Assembly (NCBI RefSeq): GCF_001625305.1
Contig: NW_017804065.1
Coordinates: 1,720,841 to 1,784,840 of the forward strand
DNA: 64,000 nucleotides
Reading direction: 5' to 3'
Origin: Branchiostoma belcheri
Lineage: Eukaryota > Chordata > Leptocardii > Amphioxiformes > Branchiostomatidae
In this document: piece by piece, positions 1 to 15,300 of the stretch
How the letters are laid out: each line of letters starts with the position of its first letter
Numbering within the stretch: position 1 is the first letter of the stretch
Position numbers and translations under genes: made by a program
The notes under the pieces: generated by a model
What the model saw: the letters and a program-made list of their open reading frames with translations, nothing else
What the model was told of the DNA's origin: nothing
The model's database searches: none

Positions 1-352
1 AGGAATCAATTTTAGATTCATTAGTATTTACAACTTTCACAAACATTGGATAAGTTGGAAGCACATAATACTTTGGAAGTCAGTACATCAGGTCTGCCTC
101 TTTTCAAATCCTTCAAACTTCTAATAGTTTGGATCCCCTCCCACTTCGTGTTTCTGCAACCAAGTCATGAGTAAAATCAACCCAGTACAATAACTCTTAA
201 ACATGGTCCTGGAATTATGTTATCTTTCAACAACATGCAACCTATCCATAGTTTAAAGGTTAAAATTATTCATTATACTTACAGGACCAATGAATAAGAT
301 TTCTTTTACACTTGAGGTCTTAAAAAAATTTCTCCTGACTTCCGTGGCCACA
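1..352 (-). other. Presumed 3' UTR of the ARID5B-like gene
   Basis: This stretch follows the stop codon of the minus-strand ARID5B-like gene. It is AT-rich and has no open frame resembling a protein. I see no clear AATAAA on the minus strand here, so the transcript probably runs past the left edge of the window. Confidence 0.5.
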
Positions 353-3300
353 TTAGTTACTATGGTACATATGTGGGGGGAAGGATCCCTCTGGCAGGTG
401 TGGAAACATGGAGGGGTGTGGCAGCTGCATGGGGTAGGCATGTGTGCCTATCAGGTGCTGCCTCAGCATCTCCTCGTACATGGCTGAGTGGAAGTGTCCT
501 GCATACACGCCAGCCGGGTGGGACGTCAGCTGTACCTGTCCCTGGGGAGAGTGCATTAAGAGGTGGGGGTGGGCGTAGGGAGGGGAGTGCAGGTGGGGGC
601 TGTACTCCGGCATGAGGAGAGGAGCTTTGGGCAGGTTGGGGTTGTAGTCCGTGATCATGACGTGGGGCAGCCCATCTCGGACGTCCATCCTTCGCGGAAG
701 GTTGGGGTTATAGTCGGGGATGACTATCTGAGGGTGGGAAGAGGTGCTTTCCGTGTGGGACCGTGACACTGATGAGGTTGTTTTAGATGGGGATGTTGTG
801 AGGATAACAGACGGGGGCACTGAGACAACTGCTTTTGTATGTGCAGGCCGCTTGTCGTCATGCTTGCTACCCGGTATGGATACTGTGACCTTTGACAGCC
901 CTGCCTTATCTTCACCACCTGAACGCCCAGTTTCAGATTTGAGTTTGTGTGAAAGGTTTGCTGGAAGCCCTTCCTGCAAGGCAGAGAGATCTCTTAAGTT
1001 ACTGCCCGATCGGTCAGCTGGTCTGTTGTCATTTGCTGCTGGCTTTGAAGAACTCTCCTCTCCTGACACCTTGGACTTGGGAAGACTGAGGTCAGTTGGT
1101 TGGTCAGAATCGTCGGCAGTGGAGCGTGAGGACCTGCTGGGCTGCAGACACTCACTCTGAGCACCCTTCTCATCTGGGAAGAAGGTCTGGAACTTGTGGC
1201 TGTAGTATTTGGCATCAGCGTTTTCCTTACCAAATGATGGTGAGTCTACCCGTGGCCGTTTTGTCAGAGGGTAGTAGGCTTCTAGTTCTAACTGACCAGC
1301 CATGGCTTGGGCAGCTAAGAGTTGTGACATGTAGTGGCGCTCTAGCTGCTCCGTGGGTGGCAATGTTCGCTTATGGCCAGTCATGCTGTTGGATGGTCGC
1401 ATTAGCTTCTGGTCATGATCGCGTTGCTGTGACATCTGCCTCAGGATGAGGTCATCCGGGTGGATGGCACTAGTTGGCTTCACTTTCTGAGTGTGTTGGA
1501 TCACTGATGGCCTATTGTTGACAGGTTCTGACCTGGAAACTGGAGGTGATCTTGTTGATCTAGTAGGGTTCACCTTGACTTCTGGGGCATTGGCCTGCCT
1601 TCTCTCTGGGACAAACACCTTCACTATAGAGCTCGGTGCTGGATTGGTTACAGCAGGACTGCTCTTCACAGGAATGTGTGTGGCAGGTTCAGGTTTGACC
1701 TCGGCATGCGCTGCTGGCCTGTGGTTGCCATCCTTAATGAGAGGAGGTGGAGGATACAGAGGCTTCATGGGTACATTCAGCCTGCGCTCACCCTGCAGGC
1801 GAGAGTTTGGTGTGGTAACCACTTTCCCCTCCAGCAGGGATCCCTGACTGCCCTTCTTGGTAGTCAGTTCTAGCACCAGTTCGCTGTCGCTTAATGTAGG
1901 AACTGTCTTTGAGGTAGTAGAAACAGGCACATGCTCCCTGGAGGAAACATATGCTGAAGCAGCCTTCTCACTGTTGTTGACAGAGACGTTAGCGGTAGGG
2001 CGGATGCTCTTCTGTAACGGTGCAATAGCCTGCGACGGCTGCAAGGGGGCAGTGCTGCGTCCTCGGATAATGTCCTTGTTTGCAGGTAGTGGCTGTGCCT
2101 TTCTTGTAGCACTTGTGAGAGGAGGAGGAGCCACACCTGGTCTCTGAATTTCAATGGCCACAACATGTGGAGACCCGGAGGCTGACCCTGCTTGCATAGG
2201 TTTCCCCACGTGTGTAGACAGAGGACTTGGGTTGACGTTTGGTTTCAGACTGGGTATGGAAAGTTTGACCAACGACTCCTTTCCATGAGCACCTGATACT
2301 GATACAGCATTAGAGGTGGCAACATTTGCTTTCGGGCGAGGCTGGCTGTTCTCCGTGGTACTGGCCAGTACAGAAATAGAGCCAGCCTTGTCTGGTTGTT
2401 TTTCCTGGAATGGAAAGAATTTGTTTTAGACACAATTTAACAAGCACAAACATACAAGTACATATGTACATCATCACAGTACATTTGTACTTCATCACAG
2501 CTAGTTGCAGTTTCACAAACTTGTTTGGGAAAAGCTTTATCAGCATCACCGGCAAATGTGCGTTATTTCCAAAATTAAATTGTTACATTTCATGTAACAG
2601 TTGTAACAAATATAAACTAAAGATTACAACATGGCAAGAGCAAGAATTTCTACTACATGTAGTATACATATACATCTTTTCAGATGATTTTTTACAACCT
2701 TTTAAGTCCTTTATCCTTAATCTTATATGAAAATAAGGCAACAAGCTGTTTTTTAAATCCTCTATAACAATATTGTATACTAAATGTGCCGAACTGCCAA
2801 AGACAAACCTCATTCTTCTTGATGAGGTCCTTTATCTTTGCCCTGACTGCCTTGTCCTCGGCATCCTTCTGTTTCCTGGCACGGTGTTTGATGGGAGGGG
2901 GAGGGATGTCCTTCTCACCTCGTAGGTGACGTTCAAATGGCATCAACAACCTGCAGACAGAAAGGCACTTCCATCAGAGCTCAGTAGCAGGAATAGTTAA
3001 AGCACACTTGTACATCAAAGTTACCAATTCACAAGAATTCCAAAGAAATCTTATACTGTAATTCCTTATTTTTCCATGGTTCACTGTTTTCACGGTCACT
3101 TCTGTGCTAGGAACCTATCATTACTGTTATCAATTCATTTGTCTTTCACCCCCCCTCCCTGCACTTGCCAACATGAAGATTGACTTTCGTGAACATGTCC
3201 ATTTTCCTCAGACCATGAAATTTTACTACCATGAAGACAATGTGGATTACAGTTATGTTGGCAAATAAATATGTTCATGTATTGCTACACCATAATATAT

Positions 3301-6300
3301 AAAAACACATTATCTACTTTGATGTGTAACATACTCTTCTGTGTATCACACACACACACTGCAATGCTACTGCACAAACACACACTGTAATGCTACTGTG
3401 TACCACCAGGGGGCACTTCAAATCCTACTTTGTACATGTACAACTGTGCAGCAGTGTCTTACTTCTCATAGTGTCTCCTTGTGCATGTGGCAGCACTTGT
3501 ACTTCCTGGGTTCCCTCCCAACTTGTCATAGATGTGCTTCCACATCCGCTTCTCTGTTATCTGCAATTAGAAATACAAGTGATTGCTATGGGAAATTTTT
3601 AGAGGAACAGTATTTCAAAAACTTCTATGAATTAAAATTGTCACTGAATACAAATTCATTTTAATGTAGTACATATCGAAAACTTTGAAGAGGAATGTAT
3701 CAAGACAAATTTCTAGGATCACTGTCATTAATGTAGCAATAGAAAAACTTTAATAGAGATACATAAAAAAGTAAAAAATAAAATGAAAGAATACAAAAAT
3801 ATTTGTGTCTTTTCATACATGAATTATTTACTCACCTTTTCATATCCTCCGATCTTCTGGGCCAAGGAGAAGAACAAGTACAGGTCAACTAGAAAGACAA
3901 GAACATTTCCATCAGTAAAACTGGTTTAAGAAAATCAGAAATCCAAAATCACCCCCCCCCTCCAAAAAAAGACAAAGCAAACAAGCGCAGAAGTTACCCA
4001 AATATGCTTTTGAAGAAAGGATAAGTTGATATCTAATGCCATGTTAACATCATTGTAAGGCTGAAACATCCCCACATACTTTGTTTGAAGCCCAGGCTGG
4101 GTATCCTAGAGATGGGCGTGCCTCGGTCCTTCATGAACTTGAAGAGCTTGGTGAGCATGGCAGCCTCCTCCTCCCTGTCCACCTGTTTGCGTGTGCGACT
4201 GTTCCCTTCTGCCTTGAGCAGTAACTTCCCGTCCCAGTGTCCCTATGGGCAGAATTCCATACATAACATTGGGATTGAAGGCAGGAATTGGCTAGCTGCC
4301 CAGGTGTTCACTCTGTAAACAAAGGTGCTTACACATGCTAGTATCTGACATGCTAGATCCTCTCATCTCTCTCGATATATCAACAATTTAATCTCTTGGT
4401 TTGAAGATTTAGCACAGGTCATTTGCTGTGCCACTAAATGTTTAATGGTGAAGGTAATACTAGTATTTCGGCACAAGCTTCTGATCACATAGGCTTCTGA
4501 AATGTCAGCAGCACTATAAATGTCTTACATGTCCTGAAGGATGGAAAATAGCAATCTTTTTCCAGCAATTGTAGTTCTACCTTACAATGGCGCTGAGCTG
4601 TTTACACAGTCCGTGGTATTGTTAGGAGACATAGAAATAGCATGGCGAACCATTATGTATCAGTGGAGAATAGCCTGAGGGTGTATCAAAGTAATGAATG
4701 TAGTGACATGCAACAAACAAGACATGCTTCACAACACCCACAACAGCATGTGACAGGTGCACACCTGGAAGTACCTGCATTATCCTTTCTCCTGGACCAG
4801 AGTGCAGACATAGAAAGCAGAGTTACTTACTCTTTGTTAGTAGGAAAATGTCAAAGACCACACAAATACGTCATTCAGCATGTTTACAAGGTTTTGAAAT
4901 CTGTGGTGACAGTGTACTGTGATAGGAAGCAACTTGTTTATGTTTCAAGGCCTCAGAAATGAGGAAATGTGTAAGACAACATACATGTGGACAAGAAAAG
5001 TGCTGGGTTACTGACAAAACAAAGAACATCAAATGCATCAGGTTGCCAGTGTCTATTACTGTTATCAAGAAAATGACCACTAGACTTTACAAGTACATAA
5101 TGTCAGACAATCTCAGTAAGGTAAGTATGTAGTTTACTATATGGCAAGAGACCACATGATAATAAAAACATAATCTTCTTGCAGATGAAAGTTAGGAAAA
5201 TATGTCAACCTAATTTTCTATTGAGTATCAAAGCTGTAAAAATGAAAGAAATGGATCTTACCTTTCCTTTGAGACCTCTCCCCTCCCCACCGAGGACATG
5301 CTTTTCTCCATCCTTATGCTTCAGTTTAAGTCTGTGCTTCTTCCGTGGCCGGCCTTTCAAGTTGGGCGCTGCAAGAATAAATGACTTTTGTCAGCATGTT
5401 TTCAAAACACGTGGAAGGCAAATCTAAAAATAACAGTCTCGACTAGGGTAACATCATGGCTTTTGCCTTGTTGGCTTGTTCAAAGATTAATGCCATATGT
5501 TAATAGTGTAAGGCCACACCAAATCAATTTCACGGTTCTCAGATTCTGGATATGAATGAACCCCAAATTGCTCACAAAGTCCAACATCTAGACACAATGC
5601 CTAACAAGATAATATGCATAAATAAGGATGTCAACAACAACTAAAGTAACAACAACAACAACTCATATTTTGGCACCAACAGTTCAACAGTTGAAGAGAG
5701 TCCCAGCTGTCCTCCCAGTCCTAGTTTTTTTCTTATTAATGAATTGTTGAAAATTCACTGTTTGAAAAATTAATCTGCCTAGCATGGTTAAAAAAAATTG
5801 AGAACCCAGAAGTTGAATTGCTGTGGCCTAAATTGCTTTGAAATCCATACAAGCTACCGACAGAGTCAACTTTATACCCCCTGACAACCAGGCCACTGAT
5901 GGTTGACAGGGAGAAAACTGAGACTATTAATGTTTAACCAGTAGATACATCCTAATTACAAACATCAGAGGGTGGGACTCTTCTCTTTGTTCTGTCAAGA
6001 TTGCAACTTGAGTGTGTATATTACAGATACAAGAAGATTTTACAGAACTTCAAAAATACACATATCCAATGACATTATTATTTGTGTCATAGGCTTTCCA
6101 AACATTTCAAGTTGACATAATGAAATCATTGTAAGCTGTATTTTATCTGTGGCTCAAAGCTGATTACATATTCTACACAGCACCCTTCTCTTGCATGATT
6201 GGATGAGTAAATTGTCCAAACCAGCACTCCAGGCAGGATGTCTGTATAACAACTGAATAACATTGGTAGATCTGACAAAGGCTTTGTTAGACTACACATG

Positions 6301-9300
6301 AATTTAAGCGCTAAATGGTGCATGATAATCGACCTGCCAGCAGTCTGTATTGTGTGGCAGCCTATTGATCACAGAGGGGCAATTAGAAGCTGTGGGATCA
6401 CTTCTGATACTATACACACCTGGTATGTCCTAACCTTTCACCTAAGCAAAATGTCCCTGAAAATAAACCTGTTTTTCTCATAACAATTACGGTACGTAAT
6501 AATCAGCCGAACAGCAACACATTAATATTCAACTGTTCAAGTTGGAAAAATTTGATTTTGTTGATGTCTGCAGACTGTAATTAAGACTCAGTATATGATA
6601 TCAAACGAATACAAAAGTATGACTGATTTAATTTTTGGATGTATCAAAAACAGTTCAAGTTGGTACACCTTTTAGTCCACAAAGTACATATATTAACATT
6701 TTCCAACAGAAAAATGAGCTGCATTCACGTGACATATAATGAGTTACAGACATGTCAAAGGACAGATCTGGCAATTATCACATGACCTACTAAGCATCAA
6801 TAGTGAGTGACTTGTCTTGAACAATAAACCAAAGAGGCAAACCTCCTTGAATAAACCATTGAGGTATTCTCTATTATATATACTTCCACGAATAAACCAA
6901 CCTACAATACAGTACATATTGGAATTAGATTTACAAAATTGAACCAGCAACTTTATGTGAAATAATTCATTAAATCCCAAATGTGTTTTGACTAGGGACA
7001 TAATTATGTTAACACCAATTATAACAAAATCAAGTTAAGCTGTGGTTATCTGCAAAACTATACTTCCATTCAATGATAGAATGCAAACAGCCATGGGTTA
7101 TATAAGTAACATAATTTTTTTAGTAAACATATAGAGTTATACTGATCTTCTATTGTTCAGATCAGTAGGGAAGAATTTTCTAGTTTGAGATGGTCCCTAC
7201 TTCCTATGCCACTTTCTGCAGCAGAGAATAGTTGACCCCCCTGGGCTTAACTACTTAATCTTGTAGGGGCAAATGAAAACACTTATTTTCTTTGATAATG
7301 TTTCCATGCAAAAATATTCAATGACTATAAATAGAATTGTTTGTAACCAAATTGATCATAGCGAAAATTTTATTTACAGAAGCCGCTGGCTTTTCATGAT
7401 TCTTGTAGTGTGCACATGATGTTTGTACAGCCTGAACGGCCTTTGTTCTTGTGTAAATTGCTTGTGTTATTTGAGAACGCTCTTATCCAACATCGCCATG
7501 CCACATTATGCCACGAACCATCTTGACTTTACTGTCCTGAGTTCAGCTATTTTTAACAGTATACTACTTACAGCAGTAATATTTGTAATATGATGAGGAA
7601 TATACAAGCAGATGTTCAAGCGATTAAGCAACATTAATATGATATTTTACAGAAAATCTAAAATAATATAATGATACAATGTCTCCCACAGGGATATGGT
7701 TTAATTACCCTCTACAACAAAGGCCTTTGTGAGCTGGCAGGGAGTTAATCACTCAGCAGAAAAATGTGTTAGGGGAGAACCATTAAATTTTCAGAGGGAG
7801 GGAGAACAATACCTTCAAGACAACTACATGCTATGAATACCCAGGGATTTGCAAATAGAGCAGCTATTTCTAAGTATACAATATTACAGTGATGGTGATT
7901 AAATGTGTTTGTTGAAGACAGGAGGTATAGAGCAGAAGAACTATGTGAAATGACACACATTCAACATGACAGTGATTAATTCTCCCCTTTGACCTCTTCT
8001 ATGCCCTGGACTTCCCACATGGGCTCATGCTAATGTTTTCTCAGCAAAAACAGTTCTATGTAATCAAATCTGTTACAACTCTGTAAAATATGAACCTGCA
8101 TGGCCATATCATTTATACAAAAAAGTTTGATTCAGGAGAAGGTGCTATGTTGGTGGATATTTGCAATTAATAATTACCATATTGTATTAGGTTTGTACCA
8201 TTGCAACCTGGGGGTGTACTGGATCTTTTGATAGACAACATATCAGTATTTTCCTCATCTGTATTACATGACTAATATTTCAGGTGGAGCCAAAATGCCT
8301 ACAAAGTAATTCTAAAAAAATGATGCCAACATTACCTTTGTATATTGCACAAAACTGATGCAAAACACTACACTATGATGAAATCCAGCTGTTCATAATC
8401 AAATGACATTTTCCAGATACAAGATTACAGAAAATTACACATGACAGTACAGTAAAATTAAGAATTTCGACAATAATGAGCGAATTTATGTACCCCCAAA
8501 ATATCTGCAATGCACAGTTACATAACGTATTGCTGTGTCAAGCCTCAAGGTTGTTTACAGACATGACAGGAAAAGGCATGTGTAACAAATTAGTCATCCC
8601 TCTGTCCCACTTTCACAAGATCCTATGGCCAAAAAAAATTGAGAAAAAGCAACAAAAGCAGGAAACCCATAATGAACAAAAATTTGCACCTGAATTATAA
8701 TATTTAATGAAATACAGCACTGTGTTTCTAAAATATATTTCTTTTTTCTTTTAAATGCCTGATCAGATTTGATTCAATGGTTTAGCGATATACTACTGTT
8801 TTGGAAAAGAAATTTGAAGAATACAACTCCAACCTAAAATACTGTTACTATGTAATAAACAGAGAGACAAGGCTCTTTTTGTTGACTGTGGATTGGGAAA
8901 TAGCTCAACAGATGATTTATGTTCAGCTGGGATCACAAGGACACAAGAATGTAGCACAAATCCTTCCAGGGGAAAGTACAGAAAGTTCAAAAATATTTCA
9001 TGGTGAAATTTCAACAAGAATACACATAAGCAAGGAGCTTCTTGACATAAGGTATTGCTTGTATAGCTTTTTTAATAACAATGAAAACTGTGTTGCACTT
9101 AAAGTGTATCGCTGTTACATGCTGCTATATTAAATACTTAGCAAAGAGTCCCTACATTTGAATTGGAAGACCTCCACTTATTGAAATGGTCCCTTCAGGG
9201 GGATTCAAATTTGCTGCAGGTCAGCAGTTTATCATTAACCCAGCCCTCTGGAGAGCACCCCCACCCCCAGCTGCTTTATTCCATGGGAAGTATAGGCTAT

Positions 9301-12300
9301 ACACATGGTTTTATTCTTCCTTACCAAAATCTTCTAGCCTCAGACAATACGAAATACGATCCTTTCCCTTTAATTTCATGTAGGATTTCAAAATATATTA
9401 GGCTGTCTATAATGTTCAGTAGACTTACTCCTGTGGGAAAATTGTATTGTACAGCAAAAATGATCATCAGAAATTATTTCTTAGTAGGAATATTAAATCC
9501 CTCTGAAATTTCAATTATATTCCCTGGACCCAAAACAACTAATTACCGTAGAATGATATATCATTATCTGGGTAGCAACTCAATATAGGCTATTGTCTAT
9601 CAATCATTTTCAAAAGAATGTCCAATCATGAAGCACTCAATTTTTAGGTTTACATGACCTGAGGAAAAAATGAATACCCGGTATCCCATGGCACCACATG
9701 CAAAGGTATAAAAAATTTGCCAGTTCACGGTACTGATTTTCAAAGCATTCCATTCTCCCCACGTCCTGCTGGTAAGTTAGTGCTTAATGATCTCAATTTT
9801 ACACCTAAGACTCTAAAGAGGGATAAACCGTTTGTTTTCTTTTCCTATAAGACAAACTGTGTTTTATCTCAATTGAGTTTTACGACTCAGTATATTGTCT
9901 TACTCAGAATTACATTCACTTGATGCAGAATGAATAATTCAATTCCATACTAATCTAATGACCTAAAATTATACCTTCACCTAAACACAATCAATACAAG
10001 ATTTCTATCTGGAGGGTATTTCCTGGGAAGCAAACGTCATTACTTAGGTCCATGCAAATATCTCAAAACTTTGAAATACTTGTTTGAGGCTGTACATGTA
10101 TGTTTGGTCAAGGGTAGAAACTATGCAGTGGAAGCTTTCAGTTACACGGTTGGAGAGCGTTACCCACACATAACACAAGTATGTGCCTTGTTGTTATATG
10201 AGCCACCCTGTAGTATTAATTAAATAAATGATATATTTGAACCATATTTCATTATAAAATTTCATTATGTGATATAAAAAAACATCACTATTTCTTATAA
10301 GCTTACTTCACTATATCTGCCATTATCTGATGTGAAGACAAATATTTCAATCTCACTAAATAACATGATGGATCCTGATTCTGGTTCAGCTGTTAATCAC
10401 TAAAGACTGAGCTTCCGGTGCTACTGACCAAATAAAGGTGGCATTGCTGCTCAATTCACACATGGTGAAATAACAACACTTCCCAGACAACCACTTGCAT
10501 GACTCAGAGGGGACATCCTGCCATAATACATCTATAACCTTCCCCATTCTTGCTCATAGTTCTTGCCTTGTCTCATGGGGACAAAGACAACTAAGACTTT
10601 CTGGAATGGATGGGGAAAAATACCATCTGTAACCTCAAAGGCAATTAATTCAACTAAAAAAGATATACAAAATTGTTTGCAAAAAATTCAGACCAGAGTT
10701 TGTAATGGTAACTGTGTGACCTTCTCCTTTCAAATGTTTGTAAAGTACTTGGATTGGAAAAACTGTTATTGACAGAAAAAAGCTGACTGTTGATATGCAA
10801 ATGTGTGGTAGATAATTTTCAAGTGAGTTATAACTTATAGTTATATGTAAGAAAACATGGATGTACATACCCAGCTCATCACAGATATGTGGATGGTCGT
10901 ACAGATCGTGATGGTGGAAGCTGTCCTGACAGTACATGATGTGTGTTTTCCGGACAACGCTGAACCCTCCCAACGCGGCGGATAGCTTGCTCCTCAGCCA
11001 TGGATTGGCTACTGCTGCCAACCGTCTCTTGATGGCGCGGAAGCGACAATACCGCGGGTAGCTCAGAACGATCATGCTGGGCTCGTCATCACTTTGTGCT
11101 CCTAAAGAAATTTTGTCAGAACATTTGTTGGACATGGGAGCATTGTGGCTATAGTATGAGTGAGTGAGTGAGTTGTTGGACAGTGCAACTAAATGGAGGA
11201 AATTGAAAAAGAAAAGAATGTCTACATCAGGGGGTTCAATTTCAAACTCCATATAACTAATATACAGTATCATATAAAACTGTAAAAATAAAAACCATAG
11301 CAAGTATCAAGGACATTAAAATGTACTAGTATCTAGAGCAGAAGTGGTAAGGCCAGTCCAATGAAAGAAGTTGTTTTTATAGAGTTGCAATAACAGATTA
11401 AATCAGTTTTTCAATCAATTATAAAAAAACATAAATATATGACATAAAAGCTGTAGCATTTTTACCTATTTCTTGCCTTTCCTTTTGTACATCAGAGATA
11501 TTCAGTGTGCCGTTGAGTGAGAAGCGCTGTATTCTCTCTGCCAGGCTGCCTGTGGATGGGACCTTCCCTGTATCCTCCGGCAGGACCACCAGACCATGAG
11601 GCCAATTTCTCCCACTGCAGGTCCAGGAGGCCAGGTCCTGCACCCTCAGGATCAGTTTCTGGCTAACAGCTACTACCTCATCCTAAGCAGTAAAAAATAC
11701 AATACACATCAAAATAGAAAACACAGTCTGTGCCATGTGAACCCCCTTTGATAACAATGGAATGGTCCGCCAACCAGATCAAACGATACAGTGTACTAGC
11801 ATGTATGGCAAGTGTTAAATTCTACAGGCATTTTATTCCAGCCTATTTATAACATTCTAAGATAAAATCTTGTGTTACTAGTACTACAAAGCATCCAGCA
11901 AAAGAAAGGTTGACACTATCTAGAAAATTACTGAACAAAAGACACATGTGAAACTAAAATAAGGTGGTTCCTGTCTGGAACTAATTGTGTGATTAGTGTT
12001 TCCTGTGCTTACAGACAAAATGAAGATGACTCATATACAGACATGCATGCATTCCAAATATTAGTATCGATGGGCAGTGAAGGCAACAGGTGTGAAAAAG
12101 TCACTTCATGTAGTCCTCAAGTGCTGGTATTTTGTCTTAGCCAAAGTTAAGACCAAACAAAAAGATAAATGGCATGTAATGATAATTAAGAACAGGGTTG
12201 CACGAAATAAAATTTCGTGAACAGTGTTGACCAGAATTAACTGCCGAACATCGCACACTTTCAATTTGAGATGAATGATATAATGTTTACACTTCACAGG

Positions 12301-15300
12301 ATAGCGATATCATACCGAGCAGGCCCCTTCAGAAGGTCAGAATAGTTTCTCCCATTAAACCAGCCAAACAAAACCTCCTTTGGGCACGGATCCAATTACA
12401 ACAGAACAAACAGGCAACCTTTCTCCCTTCTTATCTCATTTAAAATTCACACATATTCCTGAAATTTCACAAAAATTCTCGTCACACAATTTGAAAGAAA
12501 TATTGAGCAATTGTGAGACAACAGCTGTTTGGTTTATTGGCCCACAAAAAAGGCCATACTCAATTTGGTATTTATTGTCGTCAGAGGCAGTGCACCAAGT
12601 ATGTAATTACAGACCTACATGCTGACAAGAAGGTCCCAGATACTATTACACCAGGGTGATTGCCTTTGCCTTATTACATTTCACTCAACTTTTGTCAAAC
12701 AAAATTCCCTGACAAAGAATTGACCATTGTCCCTTACACAAACAACAAGCAAAGGCGCACCCGTATAACAGTCAACAGTTGCAACATCCACACAAAAAAA
12801 AAAAACCTGCAACTGAACTAGTATCTGGAATGTGACAAAACCCATACATGTGTACTATACTATGTAAAATTATATGCTGCCGATAAAAAGTGGAAATAAA
12901 ATAATTAACAACCTTGTTAAAGTGCCCCTAAGCCATGAAGCATATTTGTCTCTCTTTTGTCCTTTTGTTATTCAAATAGCAAACGTTTTTCAACACACAC
13001 AACAGGGGCAAGGGTGGCAGCAGGCCACTAACCCATTGGTAACAAAATAAAAAAAATATTCTATTCCAAGGTGAAAAGACAGGAGTACAGTCAGCTTTAT
13101 ATCCATTTTTAACAATTTGAGGCATTAGTAGATAACAAGAGCTGGGCATGGAATGTGTTTGCATAGTAGGCATCTTATGTTGACAGTCCACCCTTTTATT
13201 TCAGCTGTCTTTGTGGTGCAAACAACCATACCCGCCAAAAAACAAAGAGCAGTCTGCCTTGTTGAATATCCACAAATATTTTGACATGGCCAAATGATGA
13301 AAATACTTCATATATTCATGATTTAATAGTTGTGCCTGTGTCCCAGGGGAAATTCATGCTATATCTGGGGACAAGCTATTACCATATCATACACATTCAT
13401 GCTGGAATGTAACCTGGGCAGTAAACAAATAAGTCCTCAGAGGTATTATCAAATAACATACTTCGTGACAAACCGAATTTGTTTCAATCCATTTTTTTTC
13501 TTAAAGAAACATTCAACACTTGAAACATTGTTTATTTTATTTTTAACTTTTGAGTTGAGTATATTTCCTTGGAGGTGATAGTTACTAGTACCAGTAAATT
13601 ATGGAGAAGACATTTACAGAAAATATAATTTAAACAATGAAAAATGTAGAAATACTTTCCCAGTGTAAAATGTTTGCTACATAGAATTATTACTCCAGTT
13701 GAGGCTGAAATATTCAACAATACAAAAATACTTGAAGGAACCGACATGTTCGCTTTGAAATTATAAATTTTTCTACCCAAGACCTTAGCCTTGCTCTAAA
13801 AAAATTGAGATCTGAAAAAATACTAAACAATAACAATCTGCTAAAAAGGCAGCATGAATTATTACCATTTCCCTGTTTACAATGAATTTGTTACGGATGA
13901 AAAAGAATTCATGCCATGTTAAAACAACACATTGATACTTTGCCATTTCCTCACAAAGGCACAACAGACAGTATTTGGTAAAATATTTTGGCTAACTATA
14001 AAAGCAGACTGGAAGGAAACGTGTTTGCTAGGAGTCTTGAAAATTTGAAATTTGTCTTTGTTACAACCAAGGAGCTTCAGAATCAGATAGAATTATTTGA
14101 AGCTCCTTGCTACAACTAAATAATTCTTCCATTGTGTACAGTGCCAACTTGTTTAATGATGTCAATTCAGAGGACTGGCTCAAAATTCATTGTGTCCAAA
14201 AAGGCTTTTGATTATCACTTATCTCTTTATCCACGTCAAAACTTTTCCAGGGCTTTTGACATTCCAAAACAGAAATTGAGTTGCCTTGAGAGTTGAAAAA
14301 AAAATCAAACCCCTGGGGGGTCAATAGCTGGGCTAGAGCTATAACAAACAACCAGCAGATAATGTATTCTGGGTTGCTGAGTTCTTTTACAATAGAAAGC
14401 TGGTCCCAGAAGAGTACAATCAGTCCATAAATCAACACAGCCTTGTCAAACAAACTTGTTGGAGAAATTTCCAATGGCAGCTGGGAAAATTATAACTAGA
14501 AAAAAAATAAATTTCACTCATAAAAATGCAGAAACAAACAAAGTGGAGACGTACAGACAATTATAGACAGAAGAGGTAATTTATGCGGGCTGGATTTCAG
14601 TTTCAAACCAACATTTTCGGGGAGTATTTAATAGTAGATGACGATTTATTTTTACCTGGCCATGTTCTTCATCACGTCCCTGTGGTGTGTCTTCAGGAAG
14701 GAAATACAACCTACTACTGGACAGCAGTTGTTGGTTGTTATGGTCTTCCCACAAGAGCTGCAGTTCACCCAAGCACAGCGGAGCTTCCGGTTCATATCGA
14801 AGGAAGAAAAATTCCCCAAGAGACAAAATTCTTGGCTTTCCTTCGTGGGAGAATCTGAAGGCCTTGTAGAAGGTGTAAGGTCCATGCTGGCCACAGGAAC
14901 TACCAACCCACTGCAGAAAAGACATATTCATTTTCAACCCTTATCTCATGAATAGGACTTGTCCAAAACAAGGGAATGTTGCACAAACACAACAGGAGCC
15001 AGGGAGGAACTCATAGGTTCATCCAAATGTTGCAAAACTTGAAAAATCTACTGTAGTTAACTGTTATTTACTGCGAAAAAATTCCAAAGGAAAATAATAG
15101 TTCCCTTTCATATCATTTACTCCTCAACGATGCTTAAAATATCAAAGTAGAACTTAATCAAAACACTTTGGTTGTGTGCCAGAATACACAATTTCACCCT
15201 AGTGAGTAACTTCATAGATAATTGGTTACAGATATGAAACTAATCGTTCTAATGCCATTACATTACTTTTCGGCGCACAGTAAGCATTTTTCAACCAGTT

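Noticed and set aside
290-2166. Many plus-strand and alternate-frame ORFs across the first 2 kb
   Set aside because: They are shadows of the long ARID5B last exon, whose frame carries the conserved islands.
10563-10772. Plus-strand ORF in ARID5B intron 4
   Set aside because: No domain, no splice support, and opposite to the host gene.
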